From the NCBI RefSeq assembly GCF_000835495.1, contig NW_015622547.1, positions 3,100,001-3,164,000 on the forward strand: DNA of 64,000 bases, read 5' to 3'. Source of the stretch: Cladophialophora immunda (Eukaryota; Ascomycota; Eurotiomycetes; Chaetothyriales; Herpotrichiellaceae). Shown here in pieces: positions 50,349-61,700 of this stretch. The notes beneath the pieces were generated by a model. That model ran no database searches and was not told the DNA's origin. It worked only from the letters and a program-made list of their open reading frames with translations. The translations under genes and the position numbers were made by a program. Each line of letters starts with the position of its first letter. Within the stretch, counting starts at the first letter, position 1.

Positions 50349-52022
50349 TTGATGCCCTCAACGACGTCGCTATCACAGAGTCCAACGATCCGCATCCAGA
50401 AATCGAGTCCCACCCCCGTCCCTTCATCACAACCGCCCATGCTGGCTCAGAGCGCCCTAGTGGGTGGATGGAACGACGGGTATAACACCCCGGGGGGTTA
50501 TCTGAGCGCGCTGCCAAAGAATTTCCAAGACCAACGATACCATAAGAGAGATTCGTCGGGGTCCTCTGTAACCTCGCTGGGCCCGCCTTCGCCGCTCACC
50601 CAGAACAATATATACCCACATATTGTCGCCACATCTGACTCGAGTTTTCCACCTTCCTACGACTTCGACTACACTCAAACTCCACACACTGCCAAGTCTG
50701 ATTCTGCCATGATGTACCCCACCAACTTTGCTGCCGTTGATATGAGGAGGATACACTCAACAGGCGCCGACGAGCGTGCGTCATATGCTCTATCAGCGCC
50801 GCAGTCAGTCTCGACCATGAGTCACAACTCTCCCGCGACGCCGCATACTACTTATGAGCCCGAGTACGACGAGAAAAATGTCTATGGTGAGGAAAACTCT
50901 GACGACGACGAGATGTTCGATTACTTACAGTTCGAACCAGGTTACACCAATGCTTACCAGCAGTCGTTGCAAGATGTCTTCCCTGACCAGCATTTTGCCG
51001 CCAACCCCATGAGCGCGTACTCTCAGGCGCAACCGAACATGCAGCAGAGGATGGCCGTCAACGCTCACAGGCAGAACATGATGGCCGACAGGCTCCAGGC
51101 GGCACAACAAGACCACCTGAGAACAGAATCCCCGACATCGAATCCTCGCGAGAAGTCGCCATTCAGGCAAAACTCGCCGTACAGCATGCCGGCGCCGACC
51201 CAACGCCCTCAGCCAACGCTGCAAAAGCAACGCACCTCGATCTCGCCCAAAGAGTTGATGCTGGACGAGCACGACGTCGATGACCACTCGACGCCACTGT
51301 TCGCGCCCGACCAGTCACAATCCATGTTCGCAACCCGTAGAACCCCGTCGAATCTTTCGACCTTCTACACCGCGGCCACCGAACCCTCGATACAAATTCC
51401 CCAGCAATACCCCTTCGTCAGCCAGTCATCGAGGCAGGTAGGGCAGGCAGGCATGCACGACATCAGTCCCGAATTCCCAGCCCACATGATCTCGATGGAG
51501 TCGACTGCAGACGAATCGTCGGAGCCTTCCAGCCAGCAGTCCATGCAAAGGCCTAGGCCACAGTCGCAAGCTGCTGCGCCTCAACAGCAGCCACAACTCC
51601 AGCAGCGGCCGATCGACACATCATCTGACTCCGGCACCTACTCGTGTACGTATCACGGTTGTCACCTGAGATTCGACACGCCGGCCAAACTTCAGAAACA
51701 CAAGAGGGAAGGTCACAGGCAGACTTCACCGTCGTCATCCGGAGCAGCAAACTTGGCCTTGCGCAACTCGCAAGCTGGGCCGCACCGATGCGACCGAATC
51801 AACCCTAGCACGGGCAAGCCTTGCAACTCGATCTTTTCTCGGCCGTACGACCTTACGCGACACGAGGACACTATTCACAACGCCCGGAAGCAGAAGGTCC
51901 GTTGCCATTTGTGCACGGAGGAGAAGACCTTTTCACGTAACGATGCGCTGACACGGCACATGCGCGTGGTTCACCCCGACGTTGACTGGGTTGGCAAGCA
52001 GAAGCGCAAGAACCAGAAGTGA
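50349..52022 (+). CDS. C2H2 zinc-finger regulator, Rpn4-like
   Basis: Single-exon protein of 557 residues. The first 400 residues are Ser/Pro/Gln-rich and disordered, with acidic patches (NSDDDEMFDYLQFEPGY) that look like an activation region. The C-terminus holds the fingers: YSCTYHGCHLRFDTPAKLQK with HKREGH; a middle unit CDRINPSTGKPCNSIFSRPY with LTRHEDTIH; and KVRCHLCTEEKTFSRNDALT with RHMRVVH. The last two resemble Rpn4, the activator of proteasome genes. In yeast Rpn4 is itself degraded by the proteasome, which sets up feedback; that is family knowledge, not shown here. The long CT-rich leader upstream suggests a long 5' UTR with short upstream frames. A second in-frame Met follows at once. 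Confidence 0.85.
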   Translation: MMPSTTSLSQSPTIRIQKSSPTPVPSSQPPMLAQSALVGGWNDGYNTPGGYLSALPKNFQDQRYHKRDSSGSSVTSLGPPSPLTQNNIYPHIVATSDSSFPPSYDFDYTQTPHTAKSDSAMMYPTNFAAVDMRRIHSTGADERASYALSAPQSVSTMSHNSPATPHTTYEPEYDEKNVYGEENSDDDEMFDYLQFEPGYTNAYQQSLQDVFPDQHFAANPMSAYSQAQPNMQQRMAVNAHRQNMMADRLQAAQQDHLRTESPTSNPREKSPFRQNSPYSMPAPTQRPQPTLQKQRTSISPKELMLDEHDVDDHSTPLFAPDQSQSMFATRRTPSNLSTFYTAATEPSIQIPQQYPFVSQSSRQVGQAGMHDISPEFPAHMISMESTADESSEPSSQQSMQRPRPQSQAAAPQQQPQLQQRPIDTSSDSGTYSCTYHGCHLRFDTPAKLQKHKREGHRQTSPSSSGAANLALRNSQAGPHRCDRINPSTGKPCNSIFSRPYDLTRHEDTIHNARKQKVRCHLCTEEKTFSRNDALTRHMRVVHPDVDWVGKQKRKNQK

Positions 52023-55000
52023 GAGTGAAGCGACCGGAACATTCACGAAGATGGTGCGACTGAGTCAGCCACCAACAACGCTGGTGAACTAGCCCGCCGC
52101 AGGGCCTGGAACTCCGACGAGGGCGGAACAACATGGCGCCCGATGAATGCAGGATTTTGTCCGGGGTCCTAAAAAAGATCTACGCCTGGGGCCAACCGAC
52201 GACAGACTCATACAACAACTCCTTTCTGCAGTGTATGACTAGCGCCACGAGATTCGCCCCGCGAGCTGTGTGTTTGCTTCTGGTTTGAGGTGGACAGAAC
52301 AGCGAAGCGAGGGATTTTTCGGGGCGAGAAATTTTTCCTTCGAGGTGTTGGCTTGGCTTAGCTCAGCAATGACGTATGACGAAATGGGGTGGTTCCTTTT
52401 GGGCACTAGCGGGGTTACTGAAAGCCGGCAGGCCTTTCCGGATACAGCATGGCGTCAGGCTCGGGGCTCGGTTGGGCTGGAATCATGATGACGACAAGGC
52501 GAGGCTTCGCGACGCGAGGCTGGCTATGAACGAATTTGGGTTGGATCTACGCATGTTTGAAGAAGAAGCATTTGGAGATGATTTGTTACAAAATTGCGGC
52601 TTTTTTCTGTTGGTGATTTTCTTTCTTTCGTTGTTCTGCGTACAAGAAGGAAAATTGGGCGGCGGCTGCCCTGCGTGCAAAAGGGGGAAAAAGAAAAAGA
52701 CCAAAAAGTGTTGGACCAGGCGACATACTGCACTTGCACTGCATTGACCTTTTCATATCGATAGACTGTACAACAGATTTGTTCATATGGTCACCATGGT
52801 GTCTGTCTATATGGGGTCACGGATCAAACAGGAGGAAAGTATGTTCCTGGCGCTCTGCTTTGAGATGCACTGCTCGCATACATGCCCTTACGGTGTGATG
52901 CCCTTTTTTGTACATGAACTTGAGATTGTGGATATATTATATATATGCAATCGGTTTTCCTTATTCTCGATTCCTCTGCATGCTTTTCGCATCTCTTCTA
53001 GTAGTACTAGCCTGATGTCAAGACCAAGTCGCTCTCTTCAATGCCACGCAAGTAAAAAGTGCTACCCGGCACGGTGTTACAGGTTTAGTCCGATACCTTT
53101 CTCTTGCACACGGACGAACACCGCGTTCTCTAGCATCCGCGTAGCATAGGATGGGCATTCCCGGCTATGCGTCTATTGCTGAGCTTCCACGGTAGCAGCA
53201 CTACTACTATTATCCCGCATGATCTTTGGGCTTGGTATACATTTGCGTCCTGGGGGAATTTAACATCAGTGCCGTAACTACCAATAGAATCAAATTTAAC
53301 AGTGTAGACGTTTTCCAAAGTGCCCTTCTCAGAAGCCTCGAGGGGCCGCCCGCCATCCAATCTCGACCCGTTCCTGGGGGTGTGCGTGCCTACGTAGCTA
53401 CCTGAGACTTAGCAAGTCATGTCACCTTTCTTCTCTTCCTGGAAACTGGGAATTTTTGCTTCAAGATGGACTGACGGGTTGTGCTGTATCCTCACCACTT
53501 TACTTTCCCCCCTTCGTCCTCCCCCAGTCTCTCGCCTACCACCTTCCGGTTCCTTCGCATCTCGAGACGACGAACAGACCACCGGCAGCCAGCGATGGTC
53601 AGTCAAGCTTGATCAGTCCACGCATGATACGGGAGAAACATCCAAGCCCCGTCACACAGACAACACGGCTCGTAGGGCGTGCGTGCAGCACAAGGCGAGT
53701 AGCTAATTACTAGGTGGTGGAGGGGCTTTTCTCCTTCCTCCGGAGCACCGCTTCAAGACCGCCGCTGAGCTCCCAAAGGTTCCGTGACCGCCATGGGATG
53801 TTTTTTCCGGGGCCTTCTCGTTCGCTTAGGCCCGAGCAATTCCAATCTTGATCAACAGCTCCCCCTGGAAAGCTACGCATCTGGTGATAGTCCGCACAGA
53901 AGTTCGGGCGTCCTTAACTTAAGGGCCTGAGCAGCGGTCGTCTCGGCACTGTGCGAAGGCTCGTAGTATCTATCCTCTCAACCGGACAGGCCACTGGCGG
54001 GCATGCTGCCCGGCTGCTAGTTTCTGAATTGGGTCTTTCGTCTCTGATAAGATTTCAACACCTGATGAACTGAGTTCCATGAGGGAGGGGCACGCGTGAG
54101 TGCTTTCGATCGGGTTGATCGATCCCATGACGGGGCGAAAGCCAGTCCCCCCGGTTCGAGGGTCTGTTTCCTGGAAACCATCAGTGCCTGCAGTACTGCT
54201 TGTGCTTGCAAGTATCAAGACAATAACGAACAGTGACCATTATCGGCGGGTGCACATCAGCAGCGTCAGAGGTACTTTTGCGGTAATATGTAAGTTGTTG
54301 TGGTTTAGTTGTTGCCTGATGTGGTGGCCTGATACCACGGCATTATCGATAGACAAAGTGCTTGCTTGGATAGGCTCGATCCGGCCTCCTGGCCCGCAAA
54401 CAATATCCGCCGAACCAAGTCCTTGGACCAGGGCGTTTGAGAGGCAGCTGATAATCACAGATGGGCTTGTTCCAGGCCTCGTGAGTTTAACATACGGTAA
54501 TGCTCGTTCAAAGCTCAACTGCTGGTACGCTTATAGCAGCGACCGTGCCGTGAGTTTACCGGGTCGAGGAAAGCATTCTCCCTAGACTGACTCGTGTTGC
54601 AACAAAGCGCATGCATGTCATGCCATACCAGCCGTGTCCATGCCAGCCCAAGTACCGCGTGGCCGTGTCGATAATGATGGAGCATGCTACGGGGAACGAG
54701 CAGCATCTCCCAGCCGTTAGCTAATGAACGGCAAAGAACAAACGGGCATCGGTAGTGTGGATCGGGGAGCCACCCGCAAGTCGGATTCGAGCCTTTTCTT
54801 TGGCTCGGCGCACAGAACCGAACGGTCTAGACAAGGACGCACACGAGACATGTCAGAAAGCGACGATTCGAGAGAACAACCGCAGCGTGCGAGACGCATC
54901 TCGGAAACCTTGACCTCGACCTGCAGTTTTGACCTCCCGACAAAGGACCTTGAAGGTTGGAGTTTCAGCGAGCATGTATGTTCGAACTGTTACGCGGCAG

Positions 55001-57817
55001 AACAAAGATTGCAATTGCCGATGAGCTGGGGCTATCAGACTCTAGGTCGCTAGGTTCCCCCCTCCAACAAAGGACCTGGAGGGGCGCGTCGCGACATGGC
55101 CGAGGAGGATGGTCAATATTGAGCGGCATTCTGTCTGATCTGGATCGACTCGAGGCTGCGATCTCGCTCCCACTCATCCAAAGATCTCCGAGTCGTGGCT
55201 ATCACATCCGCAAGGTGGATTTGTCGGGTATTGCCAGAGTGCCGTGGATTTCGTTCGCCCTTCAGATCCCCCACCACTCCTCCCACAAGTATTACCAGGC
55301 CAGGTTCTTGGTACTAGCTGCAGCATCCGAGGCAGCTCAAGGTTCATTACCCGATGGCGAGTCAATGATTGCCATGGATGGATGGCATTCAGAGTTCACC
55401 ATCCCAGCATTGACCACTGCTAGTTCTAGCGTCAGCACGGGTCACCGCGTCGGGATTTTGCGGGGACTAACCAACGTCCCGCTAGTCCGCTTCGGCGTGC
55501 TGGATATCACTGATGTTTGTCGGGCTTACTCAGTGGAAAGCATCTGTCGAATGCGGCACGAAAATCCAAACGACACCCGGGGTCTACACGAAACGAAGAA
55601 AGTTGAAGCCCGTGCCAGCAGGCCGCCTGGTCACACCTGAAGCCTCGGCACCTCGGGTTTGAGGAGCCCTGTGGACGAATAGCCGTTGTAGTAGCCGCAG
55701 AACACGAAGCGCAGCAGCAGCCGACCATACTACTAAGTTATACTAAGTCAGTCCTGGAATTGGGCTTAGCGTTTTTAACCTAGGAAGGCTACCAAATGTG
55801 TGGCAATATAGCCAGCCAGCCACCAAAGCCTTACGCAAGCCCTGTCGATCGTCGCTGCTCGCGTGGTATCGAATCTTTGGGCCAGCGGTACCGCGTCCCT
55901 CTGCGCATCCGCACCCGCGCCCGCGCCCCTGTTTCCCGACTAGGCATCTGCACAGCTTGCACTCGTATCCAGTCCACTAGGAGGACTGCGCTCGTTTGTC
56001 GAGAGAACTTGCGATCTGTTACTGCTGCCTGTTTGCCGTATATGGTCCAAAGTTGCGTGTCAAGCGCAACAGTAGTGAAGCCTGCCGGCAAGCCGATTTG
56101 ATCACATTACAAACCTGATCTCAGAGGCGTTTCCCGTTTGCCGGATTGATTCAATAATCAATCAGCCTGGCCCAGACGCAACCGCTTCGGTCCCCGTGCT
56201 CGTGACGAACTTGGTACTGAGGAATTGCCTAAAGAAGAGTTTGGTCATCATATATTGTTCAAAAGTATATTATTTGTTTAGTAGTAGTTAGTTGGTAGTG
56301 TACCTCGTCCCTACCCACATCCATAGATAGTAGTACTGAGAGTACTAACTACTAGTACGAGCGAGGGGTACTACTCAGTAACGCCAGCAGCAGCAGTAGG
56401 AGGAAGTGGCATTGACCCAAACAGGTACCTAACTGAGAGAAATATACATAATCTCACTGAGCCAAGCTTCAAGTTCAAGTTGCCTACCACCCACCCCCGG
56501 CGGCCGGAAGATGGCTATCAGATGGATGGATGGATGGTCATGACCGGTCCGGTAGATCTACAATTGGACTACTACATAGTAGTACTATGCAGTTACTTAC
56601 TCACTACCAGTAGTTCTAACTTGTAGTCAGGCAGGTTTGGGTTGTGAGTGCACTGAAAGAGCGAAGAGATGATAGAAAGAGACACACACCCCACAGTGTG
56701 TGCACAACCTGAGGCTCATCACAGCCGCCCACTGTGGCAGATCGGAGGACCACGCCAACTTCTCCTGCAGAATCATCATTACCAAGGGCGGTGTGCACAT
56801 GCTATGTATGTATGTATGGTATGTATCGTACTCGTATCCAGATCCGGTTACGGTAGTAGTAGGAGTTTGCTTATGGGAACTACTACCATGTATAGTGTCA
56901 ACGACGACGAAGGCAAAACAGTAGTAGACTTTTACCAAGGAGGATTGATTGCTCTTGGTACAGAGAGAGTCCAGTGCGGTAGCAGGTCACCGTGAGATCA
57001 CATGCCTGGAGTGCTGCTGGCTGGTTGGCTGATTGGCAGGGTGCTGCGCAGCAGGAGCCGGTGGCGACTTGCAAGGGGCTGATTGATTACCCTTTTGGGC
57101 GAATTTCGTGACTCGTTTCAACCTCTCCGAATAGTTCACAATTGTTACTCGTCGTCAAGATCCAAGGAATCACACCCCTGTAGACATACATGTAACTTCC
57201 GAAGCGATGAGGTGAGGCCACTCACAGATAAGTACATAGTATGTGTCATCAACCCACCGGCTCCAAATCGGATTCCAACCTGGCAGCTCCAAGTCGACCT
57301 CGGACTGGATCCAGACCACTGCAGGTTGGAACCACGCTCCGACTACCATCGCCCCTCCCCGTTCAAGCAAGTGACAGATTGATCCAACCCAATCTGCACT
57401 CCAATCTCGTCTGGGTTGAGATGAGTCTGCAGAGCGGTTGAGTCGGCTTTGCTGGATTCTACTACGTACTGGTACTAGTAGATTCGATCAGGGAGCATTC
57501 TGGAATGTATGGTCGGAGCTGGGCTAAATAACCACGAGCAGTCGATGCTAGAATGGTCCCAGGTTGGGGGTGATGCAGCGAAGCCTGCCCTGGCCCAATA
57601 CCAGCTACTACTACATAACCAGAAGCTGTCAACCAAATGCGGGAACTCATATTAATACACAGTAATTGTTCGTTAGGTTTTCTACTGAAACCATGCACTT
57701 GAGCGCGTCATACTACTACTAAGTATACTCTTTTCGGATCCAGATCAAACGCCAACGCCGCCCGTAGGATTGGTCCAACCCCTTGAGTACAATTACAACC
57801 CCTAGCGTGCCGGGGAC
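52023..57817. other. 5.8-kb gene-poor region
   Basis: 3' flank of the C2H2 regulator, then no recognisable gene. The frame at 54957-55640 (227 codons, plus) has no family match by eye. From about 56270 to 57725 the DNA is studded with GTA/TAC triplets. The right end is the 3' flank of the seven-helix membrane protein. Confidence 0.4.
56270..56395. repeat. GTA/TAC-rich low-complexity tract
   Basis: Interrupted runs of AGT/GTA and their complements, such as GTTTAGTAGTAGTTAGTTGG and AGTACTAACTACTAGTACG, with some inverted symmetry. Similar short runs recur up to about 57725. Confidence 0.6.
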
Positions 57818-58744
57818 TCAGTCTATTGAGACTGTTCGGTGTGGCTCCACGTGCTCGACATGCACAGGACGTGATTCCAGCTTGGCCATCCAATCCGGCA
57901 TTTGATCATTTGGCTGACTGTGGGCGGACGAGGGCGTTCTGAAAGAGTCGACGTCGGCCAGGGCATTGGACAGCGTCCTCGTGCTCGATTGCACGAGATT
58001 GACCAGTTTTCCCAGCACGGCAAACTCCATCTTCAGTTTCACAGAGTAGATAAAACTCTTAAAGGCCCTCTCCATGGTTCTGAGACCTTTGTATTCCAGA
58101 GATAGCAGGGCGATATCCATGAGGATGATGATGGCGTTGATTATAAACAGTTCCCACATGACCCGCCTCGTGCCCTCCTTCGACACAAAGTTCAGTAGCT
58201 GCACGGTTTTCCACAGGTAGATGCCCGAGATGATGAATTCTTGGATGCAAAAGGCCGTCATCTGTATCTTTTCCATGTAAAAGAGGGCGCGGTCGAAGGC
58301 CGGCTGCTCGCCACCGTATGCTTGTCCGTATTGGAAGACCGTGGTGAGAGTGTGGAAGATTAGGGCGTCGGTGATGATCATCCATTTGATCCCTTTCAGA
58401 ATCCGGTCATTCTGCAGTATGAGGCCGAGTCGCGAGTACAGGACGAAAGATTGGCCAGTGATCATCATGACCCAGCCGATTGTGCTGAACATCATCGTTG
58501 CCCAGAACACTAGGATCCGGAAATACTCGAGCAGAAACCCGAGGCAGTAGGGGATGATGCCGACGGAGGCGACGATGAGCGAGACGAAGTAGAGGCCGTG
58601 CCATTCCCGGAAGGTGGTGAGGATGGTCAGGAGGAGTTCGACGCAGTTGTACAGCGATATGGTCATGCAGGTGACGACGATGATGGCCTCGGCGGTCCAT
58701 TCGTCGTGGAAATCTTGCGAGGCCTCGGTCGGAGGTGCTGACAT
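57818..58744 (-). CDS. Seven-helix integral membrane protein (fungal, DUF7703-like)
   Basis: Single-exon protein of 308 residues. Seven hydrophobic segments can be counted: IIVVTCMTISLYNCVELLLT, LYFVSLIVASVGIIPYCLGF, ILVFWATMMFSTIGWVMMIT, MIITDALIFHTLTTVFQYG, MTAFCIQEFIISGIYLWKTV, VMWELFIINAIIILMDIALL, and a weaker one near FKSFIYSVKLKMEFAVLGKL. The extracellular N-terminus is short and acidic, the C-terminal 60 residues are soluble with Ser/Thr and Pro. The pattern (WHGLYF, GQSFVLYSRL, FIQEFIIS-type fifth helix) resembles a fungal family of uncharacterised receptor-like proteins. Ligand and signalling partner are unknown. It stands alone between two long gene-poor stretches. Confidence 0.75.
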   Translation of the reverse strand: MSAPPTEASQDFHDEWTAEAIIVVTCMTISLYNCVELLLTILTTFREWHGLYFVSLIVASVGIIPYCLGFLLEYFRILVFWATMMFSTIGWVMMITGQSFVLYSRLGLILQNDRILKGIKWMIITDALIFHTLTTVFQYGQAYGGEQPAFDRALFYMEKIQMTAFCIQEFIISGIYLWKTVQLLNFVSKEGTRRVMWELFIINAIIILMDIALLSLEYKGLRTMERAFKSFIYSVKLKMEFAVLGKLVNLVQSSTRTLSNALADVDSFRTPSSAHSQPNDQMPDWMAKLESRPVHVEHVEPHRTVSID

Positions 58745-61700
58745 CTTTAGCTAGAGTTTACACTTCGCAGTTGGTTTGTGAGAGACATCGATCATGAGGT
58801 GTGGCGTTGGTGGGAAGAAAGCGTGAGCGTAAGTTCAATTTCGCCGTGCTGAGACATGGCGCGATGGCAGCGGCCAAGGTGAAACTGTTGATGGTATGTA
58901 TGATTCGAAATTGAGCGGATAATGCAGACGACGGATGGACGTTGCACGCTGTGTTTGACTGAGATGCTGTCTGTACGCCGTCTGTTGTAAGACTGTGTGT
59001 GCATCGAAGAGGCATCAATCAGGACGGTGGAGAAACTGGAAATTCAAGCTTAATGATCCCATCGTCCCCCCGCAAAGTGCAAAGTCCACGGTGTGGCGAT
59101 CCACCAGTGAGGTATTGTGGGCAGAGGGCGCCCGGGGGCTGCCGCCTGCTCTTACCCGTTGAGCCTACTCAGGTAACCACTCGCCGGGCATCGATGGTGC
59201 GCAGAGTTTGTGGGTGTCGGTGGGTGCCTGTGGGTGCACCAACTGGGCGGCCTTGGTGGAGTTGTACCTTGCTTAAGCGGAGTGGTGCTATTACTAAGGA
59301 ATGACTACTGGTAGGTATCCAGTACCTAGGGACTGCTTGCTCTCTCCTGCCTCAGTTTACAAAGATCATCAAGACACGAGCAGCTCTGGATTTGCAGAAC
59401 CTCCTTGTTCCCGCTGCATCACACAAGTAACATCTCTCCTAGGTCCTCTGGAGGCTGCACGCTCACTCACACTGGGTATCAAAGTGCCTCTCGATATCAT
59501 CAGCTCCATGTTTCCTGGCGTACTGACTCGCTTGCTAGATCCGATTGAACCTGCGCCCTATCCGCTCACTCATTGAATTGAATTGAGTCGACGACTGGCA
59601 AGTTCTCAGGGAGAGAACCTCTTGACTTCTTCCCAATACCTGGACAAATGACCCTCCAGGACGCGCACCTTGGGATGTTGAGGGGGAGAGGACGGGCATC
59701 AACCAGGAACACTACCGGTACCGAACAACTATAGAAGCAAGCAATGGCAAGATTGCTCCTGGAGAACAAAGAGAAGAGTCGACATCTCGAGAGCAAGACT
59801 GAGAATAGATGGCGAGTCGACGGTCAACGGGTGAGCAGAACCACGTCGGTTCTGCACAGGGCCAGCAATTCTTTTCAGCTCCATCACAGTTCTCGCATGC
59901 GTGTCAATGACTCGTTGTCATCTGCAGGCTTCGCAGATATATTCAGCAGCTGCTGCAAGTCTGCATCATCCACGTCAATTCATCCCTCAACTGCAGACTT
60001 GCTGATTGATTCTCCGTACATACCCTCTGGCTGGTAAACCAAACCCTTTCCCGTCGAAACAGAGACGTCCATCTCAGAACGAAACTCTCCTCGTCTTCGC
60101 GACACTCCATTGAATATCTACAACGCCAACCTCCGTGTGGGCTGCCCGGGGCAGATCTGCGCGGGATTGGTCCGGGCTGGTTGGATTCGAGTGGGATAGC
60201 TTCTTCGGGAATACTTTCAGGCACCTGACAGCCCCAACACGAGGATCATTATGCAGCAATGCAAAACAATCACCCACCTAACAACTGTCCAACGACCGAC
60301 GACCCTGTGCCTCTTGCATGCTCCTGCGCTAATCGTCCATTCTGCACCTTACTCTGCCAAGGTTGGATTCAGATTGTCGACGGTAAATCGATGGAAACGG
60401 GGTATTGCTTGCGGGGACGGCATTTGTTCATATGGCCCCGTGGCATGTGCACGAGGACATGACAAAGTCCTGATGACAACAGGTACCCCGGTGTCCAACT
60501 TGAGAGGGCCTCACGACGAAATCATGCATGTCGTCACTCCAGACACCGCGGACCGACATCAGCACTGGCCCAAGGCAGAATCAGGGGATAATGTTAGCTG
60601 CGACCAGCTACCCTATTCGGCGACAGTGACCTCGACTGCCGAAGATGCTGCAAGTGTGATAGGCGTCATGGGCGTAGGTCAATGGGATCACAGCTCCCAC
60701 TTGTCATTCTCGGATATGGCCTCGACCAGCTCTGTCCAATGTGGAAATAAATTGTATCGTCACCCAGCAGATTCACACACGGCTGAACCATGTTGCGACC
60801 GTCAAGGTGAGCTGTTGTCTGCTGATAACTTGTCCTACGCAGCATTTCGTGTATGCAATCATCACGTTCGTATCCCGGAGATTGATGAAATCCGATCGGA
60901 AGCTCGCGGCCTGCAGTTCACATGGTCGACTCAACAGATTCCTGGATATTCGATACGGCGGCTATGTGGTCGATACACGCATGCATGGAGGAGGGACAGC
61001 TGTACGGACACATCAGCGCACGTCGGGAGATGCCTGCGACGCACGAGAATCTGTTTCAGTGCTTAGGAGGAAGACACAACACGGGTTGCGAACTCGGGAC
61101 TATCAAAAAAAAAAACCAAGCATTTGGCGAATGGCCGGGAATCTTCGGCTAGGCTGGATGCACCATGGCTCAACGGGGCATCGTGCCTTGGCCCAGCTTC
61201 CCTCCTGCGACATCGCTTGATCTCACGGGCTTCGTTCTATGTGAATGCGTTGTTGCAGGGCTGTACCTCGCACGGCTTCTGTCCTAGCACCGAAGTTGCC
61301 AGTGTCTTGTCCGTGATGACTCCGTTCTTGCCGGACGGATATCAATCGGACGAGCGTGTCCGAAGATCTAGTGTTCTCAAACGCGCCCACGCCCTGTGAA
61401 TTTGCTTAGCTCAGCGTATCCGTCGCCCTGGCGGCTCTGAGGCTGTTGTCTTAGCCCGGATCGTTCGGAGCAAAGGCCGGCCGACAGCGTCTTGTTGGCG
61501 GTCGAGTGAGCAGTTATTGCATATTTCCAGCAAACGTTTTGCTGCGACTAAACCGCTGACGGCTACGTATACAACAGAATGCACGGGACAGCAGATCTAG
61601 ACCCGAGCCTCGCCTTTTCCCTGCGAGACAATTATCGTGCACTAACTACAATAGTATAGTTAGGATCACCGCTGGCCGACGTCTGCCAGGTAGCATGCCT

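Noticed and set aside
54140..54170. GGTTCGAGGGT resembling a tRNA T-arm
   Set aside because: The flanks cannot form a cloverleaf and the A box is missing.
54957..55640. 227-codon plus-strand frame
   Set aside because: No family match by eye. A possible upstream exon (54724-54974) has a donor-like GTATGT but joining them gives no recognisable protein.
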